Positions 40,337 to 50,937 are shown, counted from the first letter of the stretch. The stretch is 64,000 nt of DNA from Styela clava (GCF_964204865.1 NC_135264.1:7408001-7472000), one strand, 5' to 3'. Program-made: numbers and translations. The notes: generated from the letters alone by a model not told the origin.

Positions 40337-40417
40337 TTTTGTCGCCGTTCCATTCGATTTTGCTCTGTTTTCCAACAACTGCGAAATACAAATAGCCGAA
40401 TAGACTACTACTTTATC

Positions 40418-40536
40418 GCCTACAACCATACCACGTTGAATGCACCCGATCTCGTTCGATCTCGGAAGTTAAGCAATGTCGGGCTCGGTTAGTACTTACA
40501 TGGGTGACCGGCTGGGAATACCGAGTGTCGTAGGCT
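40418..40536 (+). rRNA. 5S rRNA
   Basis: Unit 204. G81A. Confidence 0.95.
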
Positions 40537-40617
40537 TTTCGTCGCCGTTTCATTCGATTTTGCTCTGTTTTCCAACAACTGCGAAATACAAATAGCCGAA
40601 TAGACTACTACTTTATC

Positions 40618-40736
40618 GCCTACAACCATACCACGTTGAATGCACCCGATCTCGTTCGATCTCGGAAGTTAAGCAATGTCGGGCTCGGTTAGTACTTGCA
40701 TGGGTGACCGGCTGGGAATATCGAGTGTCGTAGGCT
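40618..40736 (+). rRNA. 5S rRNA
   Basis: Unit 205. C104T. Confidence 0.95.
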
Positions 40737-40817
40737 TTTCGTCGCCGTTTCATTCGATTTTGCTCTGTTTTCCAACAACTGCGAAATACAAATAGCCGAA
40801 TAGACTACTACTTTATC

Positions 40818-40936
40818 ACCTACAACCATACCACGTTGAATGCACCCGATCTCGTTCGATCTCGGAAGTTAAGCAATGTCGGGCTCGGTTAGTACTTGCA
40901 TGGGTGACCGGCTGGGAATACCGAGTGTCGTAGGCT
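40818..40936 (+). rRNA. 5S rRNA
   Basis: Unit 206. G1A at the transcript start. Confidence 0.94.
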
Positions 40937-41017
40937 TTTCGTCGCCGTTTCATTCGATTTTGCTCTGTTTTCCAACAACTGCGAAATACAAATAGCCGAA
41001 TAGACTACTGTTTAATC

Positions 41018-41136
41018 GCCTACAACCATACCACGTTGAATGCACCCGATCTCGTTCGATCTCGGAAGTTAAGCAATGTCGGGCTCGGTTAGTACTTGCA
41101 TGGGTCACCGGCTGGGAATACCGAGTGTCGTAGGCT
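41018..41136 (+). rRNA. 5S rRNA
   Basis: Unit 207. G89C in box C; upstream CTGTTTAA variant. Confidence 0.94.
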
Positions 41137-41217
41137 TTTCGTCGCCGTTTCATTCGATTTTGCTCTGTTTTCCAACAACTGCGAAATAGAAATAGCCGAA
41201 TAGACTACTACTTTACC

Positions 41218-41326
41218 GCCTACAACCATACCACGTTGAATGCACCCGATCTCGGAAGTTAAGCAATGTCGGGCTCGGTTAGTACTTGCATGGGTGACCG
41301 GCTGGGAATACCGAGTGTCGTAGGCT
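41218..41326 (+). rRNA. 5S rRNA variant, 10-nt deletion form A
   Basis: Unit 208. 109 nt; T4 end. Confidence 0.82.
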
Positions 41327-41407
41327 TTTCGTCGCCGTTTCATTCGATTTTGCTCTGTTTTCTAACAATTGCGAAATACAAATAGCCGAATAGACTACTA
41401 CTTTATC

Positions 41408-41526
41408 GCCTACAACCATACCACGTTGAATGCACCCGATCTTGCTCGATCTCGGAAGTTAAGCAATGTCGGGCTTGGTTAGTACTTGCATGGGTGACCG
41501 GCTGGGAATACCGAGTGTCGTAGGCT
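41408..41526 (+). rRNA. 5S rRNA
   Basis: Unit 209. C36T, T38C, C69T. Confidence 0.93.
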
Positions 41527-41607
41527 TTTCGTCGCCGTTTCATTCGATTTTGCTCTGTTTTCTAACAACTGGGAAATACAAATAGCCGAATAGACTACTA
41601 CTTTATC

Positions 41608-41726
41608 GCCTACAACCATACCACGGTGAATGCACCCGATCTCGTTCGATCTCGGAAGTTAAGCAATGTCGTGCTCGGTTAGTACTTGCATGGGTGACCG
41701 GCTGGGAATACCGAGTGTCGTAGGCT
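41608..41726 (+). rRNA. 5S rRNA
   Basis: Unit 210. T19G, G65T; the spacer carries a 4-nt insertion (ATACAGACT) near 41793. Confidence 0.94.
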
Positions 41727-41811
41727 TTTCGTCGCCGTTTCATTCGATTTTGCTCTGTTTTCCAACAACTGCGAAATACAAATAGCCGAATATACAGACT
41801 ACTACTTTATC

Positions 41812-41920
41812 GCCTACAACCATACCACGTTGAATGCACTCGATCTCGGAAGTTAATCAATTTCGGGCTCGGTTAGTACTTGCATGGGTGACCGGCTGGG
41901 AATACCGAGTGTCGTAGGCT
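41812..41920 (+). rRNA. 5S rRNA variant, 10-nt deletion form B
   Basis: Unit 211. 109 nt; G56T and G61T in box A; T5 end. Confidence 0.8.
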
Positions 41921-42001
41921 TTTTGTCGCCGTTTCATTCGATTTTGCTCTGTTTTCCAACAACTGCGAAATACAAATAGCCGAATAGACTACTACTTTAT
42001 C

Positions 42002-42120
42002 GCCTACAATCATACCACGTTGAATGCACCCGTTATCGTTCGATCTCGGAAGTTAAGCAATGTCAGGCTCGGTTAGTACTTGCATGGGTGACCGGCTGGG
42101 AATACCGAGTGTCGTAGGCT
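42002..42120 (+). rRNA. 5S rRNA
   Basis: Unit 212. C9T, A32T, C34A, G64A. Confidence 0.93.
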
Positions 42121-42201
42121 TTTCGTCGCCGTTTCATTCGATTTTGCTCTGTTTTCCAACAACTGCGAAATACAAATAGCCGAATAGACTACTACTTTAT
42201 C

Positions 42202-42320
42202 GCCTACAACCATACCACGTTGAATGCACCCGATCTCGTTCGATCTCAGAAGTTAAGCAATGTCGGGCTCGGTTAGTACTTGCATGGGTGACCGGCTGGG
42301 AATACCGAGTGTCGTAGGCT
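42202..42320 (+). rRNA. 5S rRNA
   Basis: Unit 213. G47A. Confidence 0.95.
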
Positions 42321-42401
42321 TTTCGTCGCCGTTTCATTCGATTTTGCTCTGTTTTCCAACAACTGCGAAATACAAATAGCCGAATAGACTACTACTTTAT
42401 C

Positions 42402-42520
42402 GCCTACAACCATACCACGTTGAATGCACCCGATCTCGTTCGATCTCGGAAGTTAAGCAATGTCGGGCTCGGTTAGTACTTGCATGGGTGACCGGCTGGG
42501 AATACCAAGTGTCGTAGGCT
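42402..42520 (+). rRNA. 5S rRNA
   Basis: Unit 214. G106A. Confidence 0.95.
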
Positions 42521-42601
42521 TTTCGTCGCCGTTTCATTCGATTTTGCTCTGTTTTCCAACAACTGCGAAATACAAATAGCCGAATAGACTACTACTTTAT
42601 C

Positions 42602-42720
42602 GCCTACAACCATACCACGTTGAATGCACCAGATCTCGTTCGATCTCGGAAGTTAAGCAATGTCGGCCTCGGTTAGTACTTGCATGGGTGACCGGCTGGG
42701 AATACCGAGTGTCGTAGGCT
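42602..42720 (+). rRNA. 5S rRNA
   Basis: Unit 215. C30A, G66C. Confidence 0.94.
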
Positions 42721-42801
42721 TTTCGTCGCCGTTTCATTTGATTTTGCTCTGTTTTCCAACAACTGCGAAATACAAATAGCCGAATAGACTACTACTTTAT
42801 C

Positions 42802-42919
42802 GCCTACAACCATACCACGTTGAATGCACCCGATCTCGTTCGATCTCGGAAGTTAAGCAATGTCGGGCTCGGTTAGTACTTGCATGGGTGACCGGCTGGA
42901 ATACCGAGTGTCGTAGGCT
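42802..42919 (+). rRNA. 5S rRNA variant, one G lost at 97-99
   Basis: Unit 216. 118 nt; otherwise no change seen. Confidence 0.9.
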
Positions 42920-43000
42920 TTTCGTCGCCGTTTCGTTCGATTTTGCTCTGTTTTCCAACAACTGCGAAATACAAATAGCCGAATAGACTACTGTTTAATC

Positions 43001-43119
43001 GCCTTCAACCATACCACGTTGAATGCACCCGATCTCGTTCGATCTCGGAAGTTAAGCAATGTCGGGCTCGGTTAGTACTTGCATGGGTCACCGGCTGGGA
43101 ATACCGAGTGTCGTAGGCT
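43001..43119 (+). rRNA. 5S rRNA
   Basis: Unit 217. A5T, G89C; upstream CTGTTTAA variant. Confidence 0.93.
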
Positions 43120-43200
43120 TTTCGTCGCCGTTTCATTCGATTTTGCTCTGTTTTCCAACAACTGCAAAATACAAATAGCCGAATAGACTACTACTTTACC

Positions 43201-43309
43201 GCCTACAACCATACCACGTTGAATGCACCCGATCTCGGAAGTTAAGCAATGTCGGGCTCGGTTAGTACTTGCATGGGTGACCGGCTGGGAATACCGAGTG
43301 TCGTAGGCT
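43201..43309 (+). rRNA. 5S rRNA variant, 10-nt deletion form A
   Basis: Unit 218. 109 nt. Last form A copy. Confidence 0.82.
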
Positions 43310-43390
43310 TTTCGTCGCCGTTTTATTCGATTTTGCTCTGTTTTCTAACAATTGCGAAATACAAATAGCCGAATAGACTACTACTTTATC

Positions 43391-43509
43391 GCCTACAACC
43401 ATACCACGTTGAATGCGCCCGATCTTGTTCGATCTCGGAAGTTAAGCAATGTCGGGCTTGGTTAGTACTTGCATGGATGACCGGCTGGGAATACCGAGTG
43501 TCGTAGGCT
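43391..43509 (+). rRNA. 5S rRNA
   Basis: Unit 219. A27G, C36T, C69T, G87A. Confidence 0.93.
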
Positions 43510-43590
43510 TTTCGTCGCCGTTTCATTCGATTTTGCTCTGTTTTCTAACAACTGGGAAATACAAATAGCCGAATAGACTACTACTTTATC

Positions 43591-43709
43591 GCCTACAACC
43601 ATACCACGGTGAATGCACCCGATCTCGTTCGATCTCGGAAGTTAAGCAATGTCGTGCTCGGTTAGTACTTGCATGGGTGACCGGCTGGGAATACCGAGTG
43701 TCGTAGGCT
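43591..43709 (+). rRNA. 5S rRNA
   Basis: Unit 220. T19G, G65T. Confidence 0.94.
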
Positions 43710-43790
43710 TTTCGTCGCCGTTTCATTCGATTTTGCTCTGTTTTCCAACAACTGCAAAATACAAATAGCCGAATAGACTACTACTTTATC

Positions 43791-43909
43791 GCCTACAAAC
43801 ATACCACGTTGAATGCACCCGATCTCGTTCGATCTCGGAAGTTAAGCAATGTCGGGCTCGGTTAGTACTTGCATGGGTGACCGGCTGGGAATACCGAGTG
43901 TCGTAGGCT
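43791..43909 (+). rRNA. 5S rRNA
   Basis: Unit 221. C9A. Confidence 0.95.
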
Positions 43910-43990
43910 TTTCGTCGCCGTTTCATTCGATTTTGCTCTGTTTTCCAACAACTGCGAAATACAAATAGCCGAATAGACTACTACTTTATC

Positions 43991-44099
43991 GCTTACAACC
44001 ATACCACGTTGAATGCACTCGATCTCGGAAGTTAAGCAATGTCGGGCTCGGTTAGTACTTGCATGGGTGACCGGCTGGGAATACCGAGTGTCGTAGGCT
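43991..44099 (+). rRNA. 5S rRNA variant, 10-nt deletion form B
   Basis: Unit 222. 109 nt; C3T (T-G wobble in helix I); T5 end. First copy of the zone IV form. Confidence 0.82.
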
Positions 44100-44180
44100 T
44101 TTTGTCGCCGTTTCATTCGATTTTGCTCTGTTTTCCAACAACTGCGAAATACAAATAGCCGAATAGACTAATACTTTATC

Positions 44181-44299
44181 GCCTACAACCATACCACGTT
44201 GAATGCACCCGATCTCGTTCGATCTCGGAAGTTAAGCAATGTCGGGCTCGGTTAGTACTTGCATGGGTGACCTGCTGGGAATACCGAGTGTCGTAGGCT
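44181..44299 (+). rRNA. 5S rRNA
   Basis: Unit 223. G93T in box C; upstream GACTAATAC. Confidence 0.94.
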
Positions 44300-44380
44300 T
44301 TTCGTCGCCGTTTCATTCGATTTTGCTCTGTTTTCCAGCAACTGCGAAATACAAATAGCCGAATAGACTACTACTTTATC

Positions 44381-44489
44381 GCTTACAACCATACCACGTT
44401 GAATGCACTCGATCTCGGAAGTTAAGCAATGTCGGGCTCGGTTAGTACTTGCATGGGTGACCGGCTGGGAATACCGAGTGTCGTAGGCT
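44381..44489 (+). rRNA. 5S rRNA variant, 10-nt deletion form B
   Basis: Unit 224. 109 nt; C3T; T5 end. Confidence 0.82.
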
Positions 44490-44570
44490 TTTTGTCGCCG
44501 TTTCATTCGATTTTGCTCTGTTTTCCAACAACTGCGAAATACAAATAGCCGAATAGACTACTACTTTATC

Positions 44571-44689
44571 GCCTACAACCATACCACGTTGAATGCACCC
44601 GTTATCGTTCGATCTCGGAAGTTAAGCAATGTCAGGCTCGGTTAGTACTTGCATGGGTGACCGGCTGGGAATACCGAGTGTCGTAGGCT
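44571..44689 (+). rRNA. 5S rRNA
   Basis: Unit 225. A32T, C34A, G64A. Confidence 0.93.
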
Positions 44690-44770
44690 TTTCGTCGCCG
44701 TTTCATTCGATTTTGCTCTGTTTTCCAACAACTGCGAAATACAAATAGCCGAATGGACTACTACTTTATC

Positions 44771-44889
44771 GCCTACAACCATACCACGTTGAATGCACCC
44801 GATCTCGTTCGATCTCGGAAGTTAAGCAATGTCGGGCTCGGTTAGTACTTGCATGGGTGACCGGCTGGGAATACCGAGTGTCGTAGGCT
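44771..44889 (+). rRNA. 5S rRNA
   Basis: Unit 226. No change seen. Confidence 0.96.
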
Positions 44890-44970
44890 TTTCGTCGCCG
44901 TTTCATTCGATTTTGCTCTGTTTTCCAACAACTGCGAAATACAAATAGCCGAATAGACTACTACTTTATT

Positions 44971-45079
44971 GCTTACAACCATACCACGTTGAATGCACTT
45001 GATCTCGGAAGTTAAGCAATGTCGGGCACGGTTAGTACTTGCATGGGTGACCGGCTGGGAATACCGAGTGTCGTAGGCT
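44971..45079 (+). rRNA. 5S rRNA variant, 10-nt deletion form B
   Basis: Unit 227. 109 nt; C3T, T68A and an extra C to T at the deletion junction (GCACTTGATC); T5 end. Confidence 0.8.
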
Positions 45080-45160
45080 TTTTGTCGCCGTTTCATTCGA
45101 TTTTGCTCTGTTTTCCAACAACTGCGAAATACAAATAGCCGAATAGACTACTACTTTATC

Positions 45161-45279
45161 GCCTGCAACCATACCACGTTGAATGCACCCGTTATCGTTC
45201 GATCTCGGAAGTTAAGCAATGTCAGGCTCGGTTAGTACTTGCATGGGTGACCGGCTGGGAATACCGAGTGTCGTAGGCT
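45161..45279 (+). rRNA. 5S rRNA
   Basis: Unit 228. A5G, A32T, C34A, G64A. Confidence 0.93.
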
Positions 45280-45360
45280 TTTCGTCGCCGTTTCATTCGA
45301 TTTTGCTCTGTTTTCCAACAACTGCGAAATACAAATAGCCGAATAGACTACTACTTTATC

Positions 45361-45479
45361 GCCTACAACCATACCACGTTGAATGCACCCGATCTCGTTC
45401 GATCTCGGAAGTTAAGCAATGTCGGGCTCGGTTAGTACTTGCATGGGTGACCGGCTCGGAATACCGAGTGTCGTAGGCT
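45361..45479 (+). rRNA. 5S rRNA
   Basis: Unit 229. G97C. Confidence 0.95.
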
Positions 45480-45560
45480 TTTCGTCGCCGTTTCATTCGA
45501 TTTTGCTCTGTTTTCCAACAACTGCAAAATACAAATAGCCGAATAGACTACTACTTTATC

Positions 45561-45679
45561 GCCTACAACCATACCACGTCGAATGCACCCGATCTCGTTC
45601 GATCTCGGAAGTTAAGCAATGTCGGGCTCGGTTAGTACTTGCATGGGTGACCGGCTGGGAATACCGAGTGTCGTAGGCT
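45561..45679 (+). rRNA. 5S rRNA
   Basis: Unit 230. T20C. Confidence 0.95.
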
Positions 45680-45760
45680 TTTCGTCGCCGCTTCATTCGA
45701 TTTTGCTCTGTTTTCCAACAACTGCAAAATACAAATAGCCGAATAGACTACTACTTTATC

Positions 45761-45879
45761 GCCTACAATCATACCACGTTGAATGCACCCGATCTCGTTC
45801 GATCTCGGAAGTTAAGCAATGTCGGGCTCGGTTAGTACTTGCATGGGTGACCGGCTGGGAATACCGAGTGTCGTAGGCT
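45761..45879 (+). rRNA. 5S rRNA
   Basis: Unit 231. C9T. Confidence 0.95.
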
Positions 45880-45960
45880 TTTCGTCGTCGTTTCATTCGA
45901 TTTTGCTCTGTTTTCCAACAACTGCGAAATACAAATAGCCGAATAGACTACTACTTTATC

Positions 45961-46069
45961 GCTTACAACCATACCACGTTGAATGCACTCGATCTCGGAA
46001 GTTAAGCAATGTCGGGCTCGGTTAGTACTTGCATGGGTGACCGGCTGGGAATACCGAGTGTCGTAGGCT
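45961..46069 (+). rRNA. 5S rRNA variant, 10-nt deletion form B
   Basis: Unit 232. 109 nt; C3T; T5 end. Confidence 0.82.
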
Positions 46070-46150
46070 TTTTGTCGCCGTTTCATTCGATTTTGCTCTG
46101 TTTTCCAACAACTGCGAAATACAAATAGCCGAATAGACTAATACTTTATC

Positions 46151-46269
46151 GCCTACAACCATACCACGTTGAATGCACCCGATCTCGTTCGATCTCGGAA
46201 GTTAAGCAATGTCGGGCTCGGTTAGTACTTGCATGGGTGACCTGCTGGGAATACCGAGTGTCGTAGGCT
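46151..46269 (+). rRNA. 5S rRNA
   Basis: Unit 233. G93T; upstream GACTAATAC, as unit 223. Confidence 0.94.
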
Positions 46270-46350
46270 TTTCGTCGCCGTTTCATTCGATTTTGCTCTG
46301 TTTTCCAACAACTGCGAAATAAAAATAGCCGAATAGACTACTACTTTATC

Positions 46351-46459
46351 GCTTACAACCATACCACGTTGAATGCACTCGATCTCGGAAGTTAAGCAAT
46401 GTCGGGCTCGGTTAGTACTTGCATGGGTGACCGGCTGGGAATACCGAGTGTCGTAGGCT
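46351..46459 (+). rRNA. 5S rRNA variant, 10-nt deletion form B
   Basis: Unit 234. 109 nt; C3T; T5 end. Confidence 0.82.
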
Positions 46460-46540
46460 TTTTGTCGCCGTTTCATTCGATTTTGCTCTGTTTTCCAACA
46501 ACTGCGAAATACAAATAGCCGAATAGACTACTACTTTATC

Positions 46541-46659
46541 GCCTACAACCATACCACGTTGAATGCACCCGTTATCGTTCGATCTCGGAAGTTAAGCAAT
46601 GTCAGGCTCGGTTAGTACTTGCATGGGTGACCGGCTGGGAATACCGAGTGTCGTAGGCT
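46541..46659 (+). rRNA. 5S rRNA
   Basis: Unit 235. A32T, C34A, G64A. Confidence 0.93.
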
Positions 46660-46740
46660 TTTCGTCGCCGTTTCATTCGATTTTGCTCTGTTTTCCAACA
46701 ACTGCGAAATACAAATAGCCGAATAGATTACTACTTTATC

Positions 46741-46859
46741 GCCTACAACCATACCACGTTGAATGTACCCGATCTCGTTCGATCTCGGAAGTTAAGCAAT
46801 GTCGGGCTCGGTTAGTACTAGCATGGGTGACCGGCTGGGAATACCGAGTGTCGTAGGCT
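46741..46859 (+). rRNA. 5S rRNA
   Basis: Unit 236. C26T, T80A. Confidence 0.94.
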
Positions 46860-46940
46860 TTTCGTCGCCGTTTCATTCGATTTTGCTCTGTTTTCCAACA
46901 ACTGCGAAATACAAATAGCCGAATAGACTACTACTTTATC

Positions 46941-47059
46941 GCCTACAACCATACCACGTCGAATGCACCTGATCTCGTTCGATCTCGGAAGTTGGGAAAT
47001 GTCGGGCTCGGTTAGTACTTGCATGGGTGACCGGCTGGGAATACCGAGTGTCGTAGGCT
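46941..47059 (+). rRNA. 5S rRNA variant, altered box A
   Basis: Unit 237. T20C, C30T, and A54G, A55G, C57A in box A (GTTGGGAAATG). Confidence 0.88.
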
Positions 47060-47140
47060 TTTCGTCGCCGCTTCATTCGATTTTGCTCTGTTTTCCAACA
47101 ACTGCAAAATACAAATAGCCGAATAGACTACTACTTTATC

Positions 47141-47259
47141 GCCTACAACCATACCACGTTGAATGCACCCGATCTCGTTCGATCTCGGAAGTTAAGCAAT
47201 GTCGGGCTCGGTTAGTACTTGCATGGGTGACCGGCTGGGAATACCGAGTGTCGTAGGCT
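47141..47259 (+). rRNA. 5S rRNA
   Basis: Unit 238. No change seen. Confidence 0.96.
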
Positions 47260-47340
47260 TTTCGTCGCCGTTTCATTCGATTTTGCTCTGTTTTCCAACA
47301 ACTGCGAAATACAAATAGCCGAATAGACTACTACTTTATT

Positions 47341-47459
47341 GCCTACAACCATACCACGTTGAATGCACCCGATCTCGTTCGATCTCGGAAGTTAAGCAAT
47401 GTCGGGCTCGGTTAGTACTTGCATGGGTGACCGGCTGGGAATACCGAGTGTCGTAGGCT
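47341..47459 (+). rRNA. 5S rRNA
   Basis: Unit 239. No change seen; T9 end, the longest in the window, and variant long-T spacer. Confidence 0.95.
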
Positions 47460-47545
47460 TTTTTTTTCGTCGCCGTTCCATTCGTTTTTTCTCTGTTTTC
47501 TAACAACTGCAAAATACAAATAGCAGAACAGACTACTACTTTATC

Positions 47546-47664
47546 GACTACAACCATACCACGTTGAATGCACCCGATCTCGTTCGATCTCGGAAGTTAA
47601 GCAATGTCGGGCTCGGTTAGTACTTGCATGGGTGACCGGCTGGGAATACCGAGTGTCGTAGGCT
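47546..47664 (+). rRNA. 5S rRNA
   Basis: Unit 240. C2A. Confidence 0.94.
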
Positions 47665-47745
47665 TTTCGTCGCCGCTTCATTCGATTTTGCTCTGTTTTC
47701 CAACAACTGCAAAATACAAATAGCCGAATAGACTACTACTTTATC

Positions 47746-47863
47746 GCCTACAACCATACCACGTTGAATGCACCCGATCTCGTTCGATCTAGGAAGTTAA
47801 GCAATGTCGGGCTCGGTTAGTACTTGCATGGGTGACCGGCTGGGAATACCGAGTGTCGTGGCT
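47746..47863 (+). rRNA. 5S rRNA variant, A115 lost
   Basis: Unit 241. 118 nt; C46A; the end reads GTCGTGGC, removing the partner of T4 in helix I. Confidence 0.9.
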
Positions 47864-47944
47864 TTTCGTCGCCGTTTCATTCGATTTTGCTCTGTTTTCC
47901 AACAACTGCGAAATACAAATAGCCGAATAGACTACTACTTTATC

Positions 47945-48063
47945 GCCTACAACCATACCACGTTGAATGCACCCGATCTCGTTCGATCTCGGAAGTTAAG
48001 CAATGTCGGGCTCGGTTAGTACTTGCATGGGTGACCGGCTGGGAATACCGAGTGTCGTAGGCT
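47945..48063 (+). rRNA. 5S rRNA
   Basis: Unit 242. No change seen. Confidence 0.96.
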
Positions 48064-48144
48064 TTTCGTCGCCGTTTCATTCGATTTTGCTCTGTTTTCC
48101 AACAACTGCGAAATACAAATAGCCGAATAGACTACTAGTTTATC

Positions 48145-48263
48145 GCCTACAACCATACCACGTCGAATGCACCCGATCTCGTTCGATCTCGGAAGTTAAG
48201 CAATGTCGGGCTCGGTTAGTACTTGCATGGGTGACCGGCTGGGAATACCGAGTGTCGTAGGCT
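48145..48263 (+). rRNA. 5S rRNA
   Basis: Unit 243. T20C. Confidence 0.95.
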
Positions 48264-48344
48264 TTTCGTCGCCGCTTCATTCGATTTTGCTCTGTTTTCC
48301 AACAACTGCAAAATACAAATAGCCGAATAGACTAGTACTTTATC

Positions 48345-48463
48345 GCCTACAACCATACCACGTTGAATGCACCAGATCTCGTTCGATCTCGGAAGTTAAG
48401 CAATGTCGGGCTCGGTTAGTACTTGCATGGGTGACCTGCTGGGAATACCGAGTGTCGTAGGCT
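48345..48463 (+). rRNA. 5S rRNA
   Basis: Unit 244. C30A, G93T. Confidence 0.94.
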
Positions 48464-48544
48464 TTTCGTCGCCGTTTCATTCGATTTTGCTCTGTTTTCC
48501 AACAACTGCGAAATACAAATAGCCGAATAGACTACTACTTTATC

Positions 48545-48663
48545 GCCTACAACCATACCACGTTGAATGCACCCGTTATCGTTCGATCTCGGAAGTTAAG
48601 CAATGTCGGGCTCGGTTAGTACTTGCATGGGTGACCGGCTGGGAATACCGAGTGTCGTAGGCT
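48545..48663 (+). rRNA. 5S rRNA
   Basis: Unit 245. A32T, C34A. Confidence 0.94.
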
Positions 48664-48744
48664 TTTCGTCGCCGTTTCATTCGATTTTGCTCTGTTTTCC
48701 AACAACTGCGAAATACAAATAGCCGAATAGACTACTACTTTATC

Positions 48745-48853
48745 GCTTACAACCATACCACGTTGAATGCACTCGATCTCGGAAGTTAAGCAATGTCGGG
48801 CTCGGTTAGTACTTGCATGGGTGACCGGCTGGGAATACCGAGTGTCGTAGGCT
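48745..48853 (+). rRNA. 5S rRNA variant, 10-nt deletion form B
   Basis: Unit 246. 109 nt; C3T; T5 end. Confidence 0.82.
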
Positions 48854-48934
48854 TTTTGTCGCCGTTTCATTCGATTTTGCTCTGTTTTCCAACAACTGCG
48901 AAATACAAATAGCCGAATAGACTACTACTTTATC

Positions 48935-49053
48935 GCCTACAACCATACCACGTTGAATGCACCCGTTATCGTTCGATCTCGGAAGTTAAGCAATGTCAGG
49001 CTCGGTTAGTACTTGCATGGGTGACCGGCTGGGAATACCGAGTGTCGTAGGCT
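48935..49053 (+). rRNA. 5S rRNA
   Basis: Unit 247. A32T, C34A, G64A; first unit of repeat F. Confidence 0.93.
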
Positions 49054-49134
49054 TTTCGTCGCCGTTTCATTCTATTTTGCTCTGTTTTCCAACAACTGCG
49101 AAATACAAATAGCCGAATAGATTACTACTTTATC

Positions 49135-49253
49135 GCCTACAACCATACCACGTTGAATGCACCCGATCTCGTTCGATCTCGGAAGTTAAGCAATGTCGGG
49201 CTCGGTTAGTACTTGCATGGGTGACCGGCTGGGAATACCGAGTGTCGTAGGCT
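49135..49253 (+). rRNA. 5S rRNA
   Basis: Unit 248. No change seen. Confidence 0.96.
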
Positions 49254-49334
49254 TTTCGTCGCCGTTTCATTCGATTTTGCTCTGTTTTCCAACAACTGCG
49301 AAATACAAATAGCCGAATAGACTACTGCTTTATC

Positions 49335-49453
49335 GCCTACAACCATACCACGTCGAATGCACCCGATCTCGTTCGATCTCGGAAGTTAAGCAATGTCGGG
49401 CTCGGTTAGTACTTGCATGGGTGACCGGCTGGGAATACCGAGTGTCGTAGGCT
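49335..49453 (+). rRNA. 5S rRNA
   Basis: Unit 249. T20C. Confidence 0.95.
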
Positions 49454-49534
49454 TTTCGTCGCCGCTTCATTCGATTTTGCTCTGTTTTCCAACAACTGCA
49501 AAATACAAATAGCCGAATAGACTACTACTTTATC

Positions 49535-49653
49535 GCCTACAACCATACCACGTTGAATGCACCCGATCGCGTTCGATCTCGGAAGTTAAGCAATGTCGTG
49601 CTCGGTTAGTACTTGCATGGGTGACCGGCTGGGAATACCGAGTGTCGTAGGCT
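49535..49653 (+). rRNA. 5S rRNA
   Basis: Unit 250. T35G, G65T. Confidence 0.94.
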
Positions 49654-49734
49654 TTTCGTCGCCGTTTCATTCGATTTTGCTCTGTTTTCCAACAACTGCG
49701 AAATACAAATAGCCGAATAGACTACTACTTTATT

Positions 49735-49853
49735 GCCTACAACCATACCACGTTGAATGCACCCGATCTCGTTCGATCTCGGAAGTTAAGCAATGTGGGG
49801 CTCGGTTAGTACTTGCATGGGTGACCGGCTGGGAATACCGAGTGTCGTAGGCT
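49735..49853 (+). rRNA. 5S rRNA
   Basis: Unit 251. C63G; T8 end and variant long-T spacer. Confidence 0.94.
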
Positions 49854-49938
49854 TTTTTTTCGTCGCCGTTCCATTCGTTTTTTCTCTGTTTTCTAACAAC
49901 TGCAAAATACAAATAGCAGAACAGACTACTACTTTATC

Positions 49939-50057
49939 GACTACAACCATACCACGTTGAATGCACCCGATCTCGTTCGATCTCGGAAGTTAAGCAATGT
50001 CGGGCTCGGTTAGTACTTGCATGGGTGACCGGCTGGGAATACCGAGTGTCGTAGGCT
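49939..50057 (+). rRNA. 5S rRNA
   Basis: Unit 252. C2A. Confidence 0.94.
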
Positions 50058-50138
50058 TTTCGTCGCCGCTTCATTCGATTTTGCTCTGTTTTCCAACAAC
50101 TGCAAAATACAAATAGCCGAATAGACTACTACTTTATC

Positions 50139-50256
50139 GCCTACAACCATACCACGTTGAATGCACCCGATCTCGTTCGATCTCGGAAGTTAAGCAATGT
50201 CGGGCTCGGTTAGTACTTGCATGGGTGACCGGCTGGGAATACCGAGTGTCGTGGCT
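50139..50256 (+). rRNA. 5S rRNA variant, A115 lost
   Basis: Unit 253. 118 nt; otherwise no change seen. Confidence 0.9.
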
Positions 50257-50337
50257 TTTCGTCGCCGTTTCATTCGATTTTGCTCTGTTTTCCAACAACT
50301 GCGAAATACAAATAGCCGAATAGACTACTACTTTATC

Positions 50338-50456
50338 GCCTACAACCATACCACGTTGAATGCACCCGATCTCGTTCGATCTCGGAAGTTAAGCAATGTC
50401 GGGCTCGGTTAGTACTTGCATGGGTGACCGGCTGGGAATACCGAGTGTCGTAGGCT
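50338..50456 (+). rRNA. 5S rRNA
   Basis: Unit 254. No change seen. Confidence 0.96.
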
Positions 50457-50537
50457 TTTCGTCGCCGTTTCATTCGATTTTGCTCTGTTTTCCAACAACT
50501 GCGAAATACAAATAGCCGAAAAGACTACTACTTTATC

Positions 50538-50656
50538 GCCTACAACCATACCACGTTGAATGCACCCGATCTCGTTCGATCTCGGAAGTTAAGCAATGTC
50601 GTGCTCGGTTAGTACTTGCATGGGTGACCGGCTGGGAATACCGAGTGTCGTAGGCT
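50538..50656 (+). rRNA. 5S rRNA
   Basis: Unit 255. G65T. Confidence 0.95.
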
Positions 50657-50737
50657 TTTCGTCGCCGCTTCATTCGATTTTGCTCTGTTTTCCAACAACT
50701 GCAAAATACAAATAGCCGAATAGACTACTACTTTATC

Positions 50738-50856
50738 GCCTACAACCATAACACGTTGAATGCACCCGATCTCGTTCGATCTCGGAAGCTAAGCAATGTC
50801 GGGCTCGGTTAGTACTTGCATGGGTGACCGGCTGGGAATACCGAGTGTCGTAGGCT
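50738..50856 (+). rRNA. 5S rRNA
   Basis: Unit 256. C14A, T52C. Confidence 0.94.
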
Positions 50857-50937
50857 TTTCGTCGCCGTTTCATTCGATTTTGCTCTGTTTTCCAACAACT
50901 GCGAAATACAAATAGCCGAATAGACTACTACTTTATC

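Larger units (their letters stand above)
43991..46940 (+). repeat. higher-order repeat E, 10-unit period (1970 bp)
   Basis: Units 222-226 (43991-44970) recur as units 232-236 (45961-46940). Shared marks: C3T with the 10-nt deletion twice, G93T after a GACTAATAC upstream change, and A32T/C34A/G64A. Confidence 0.85.
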
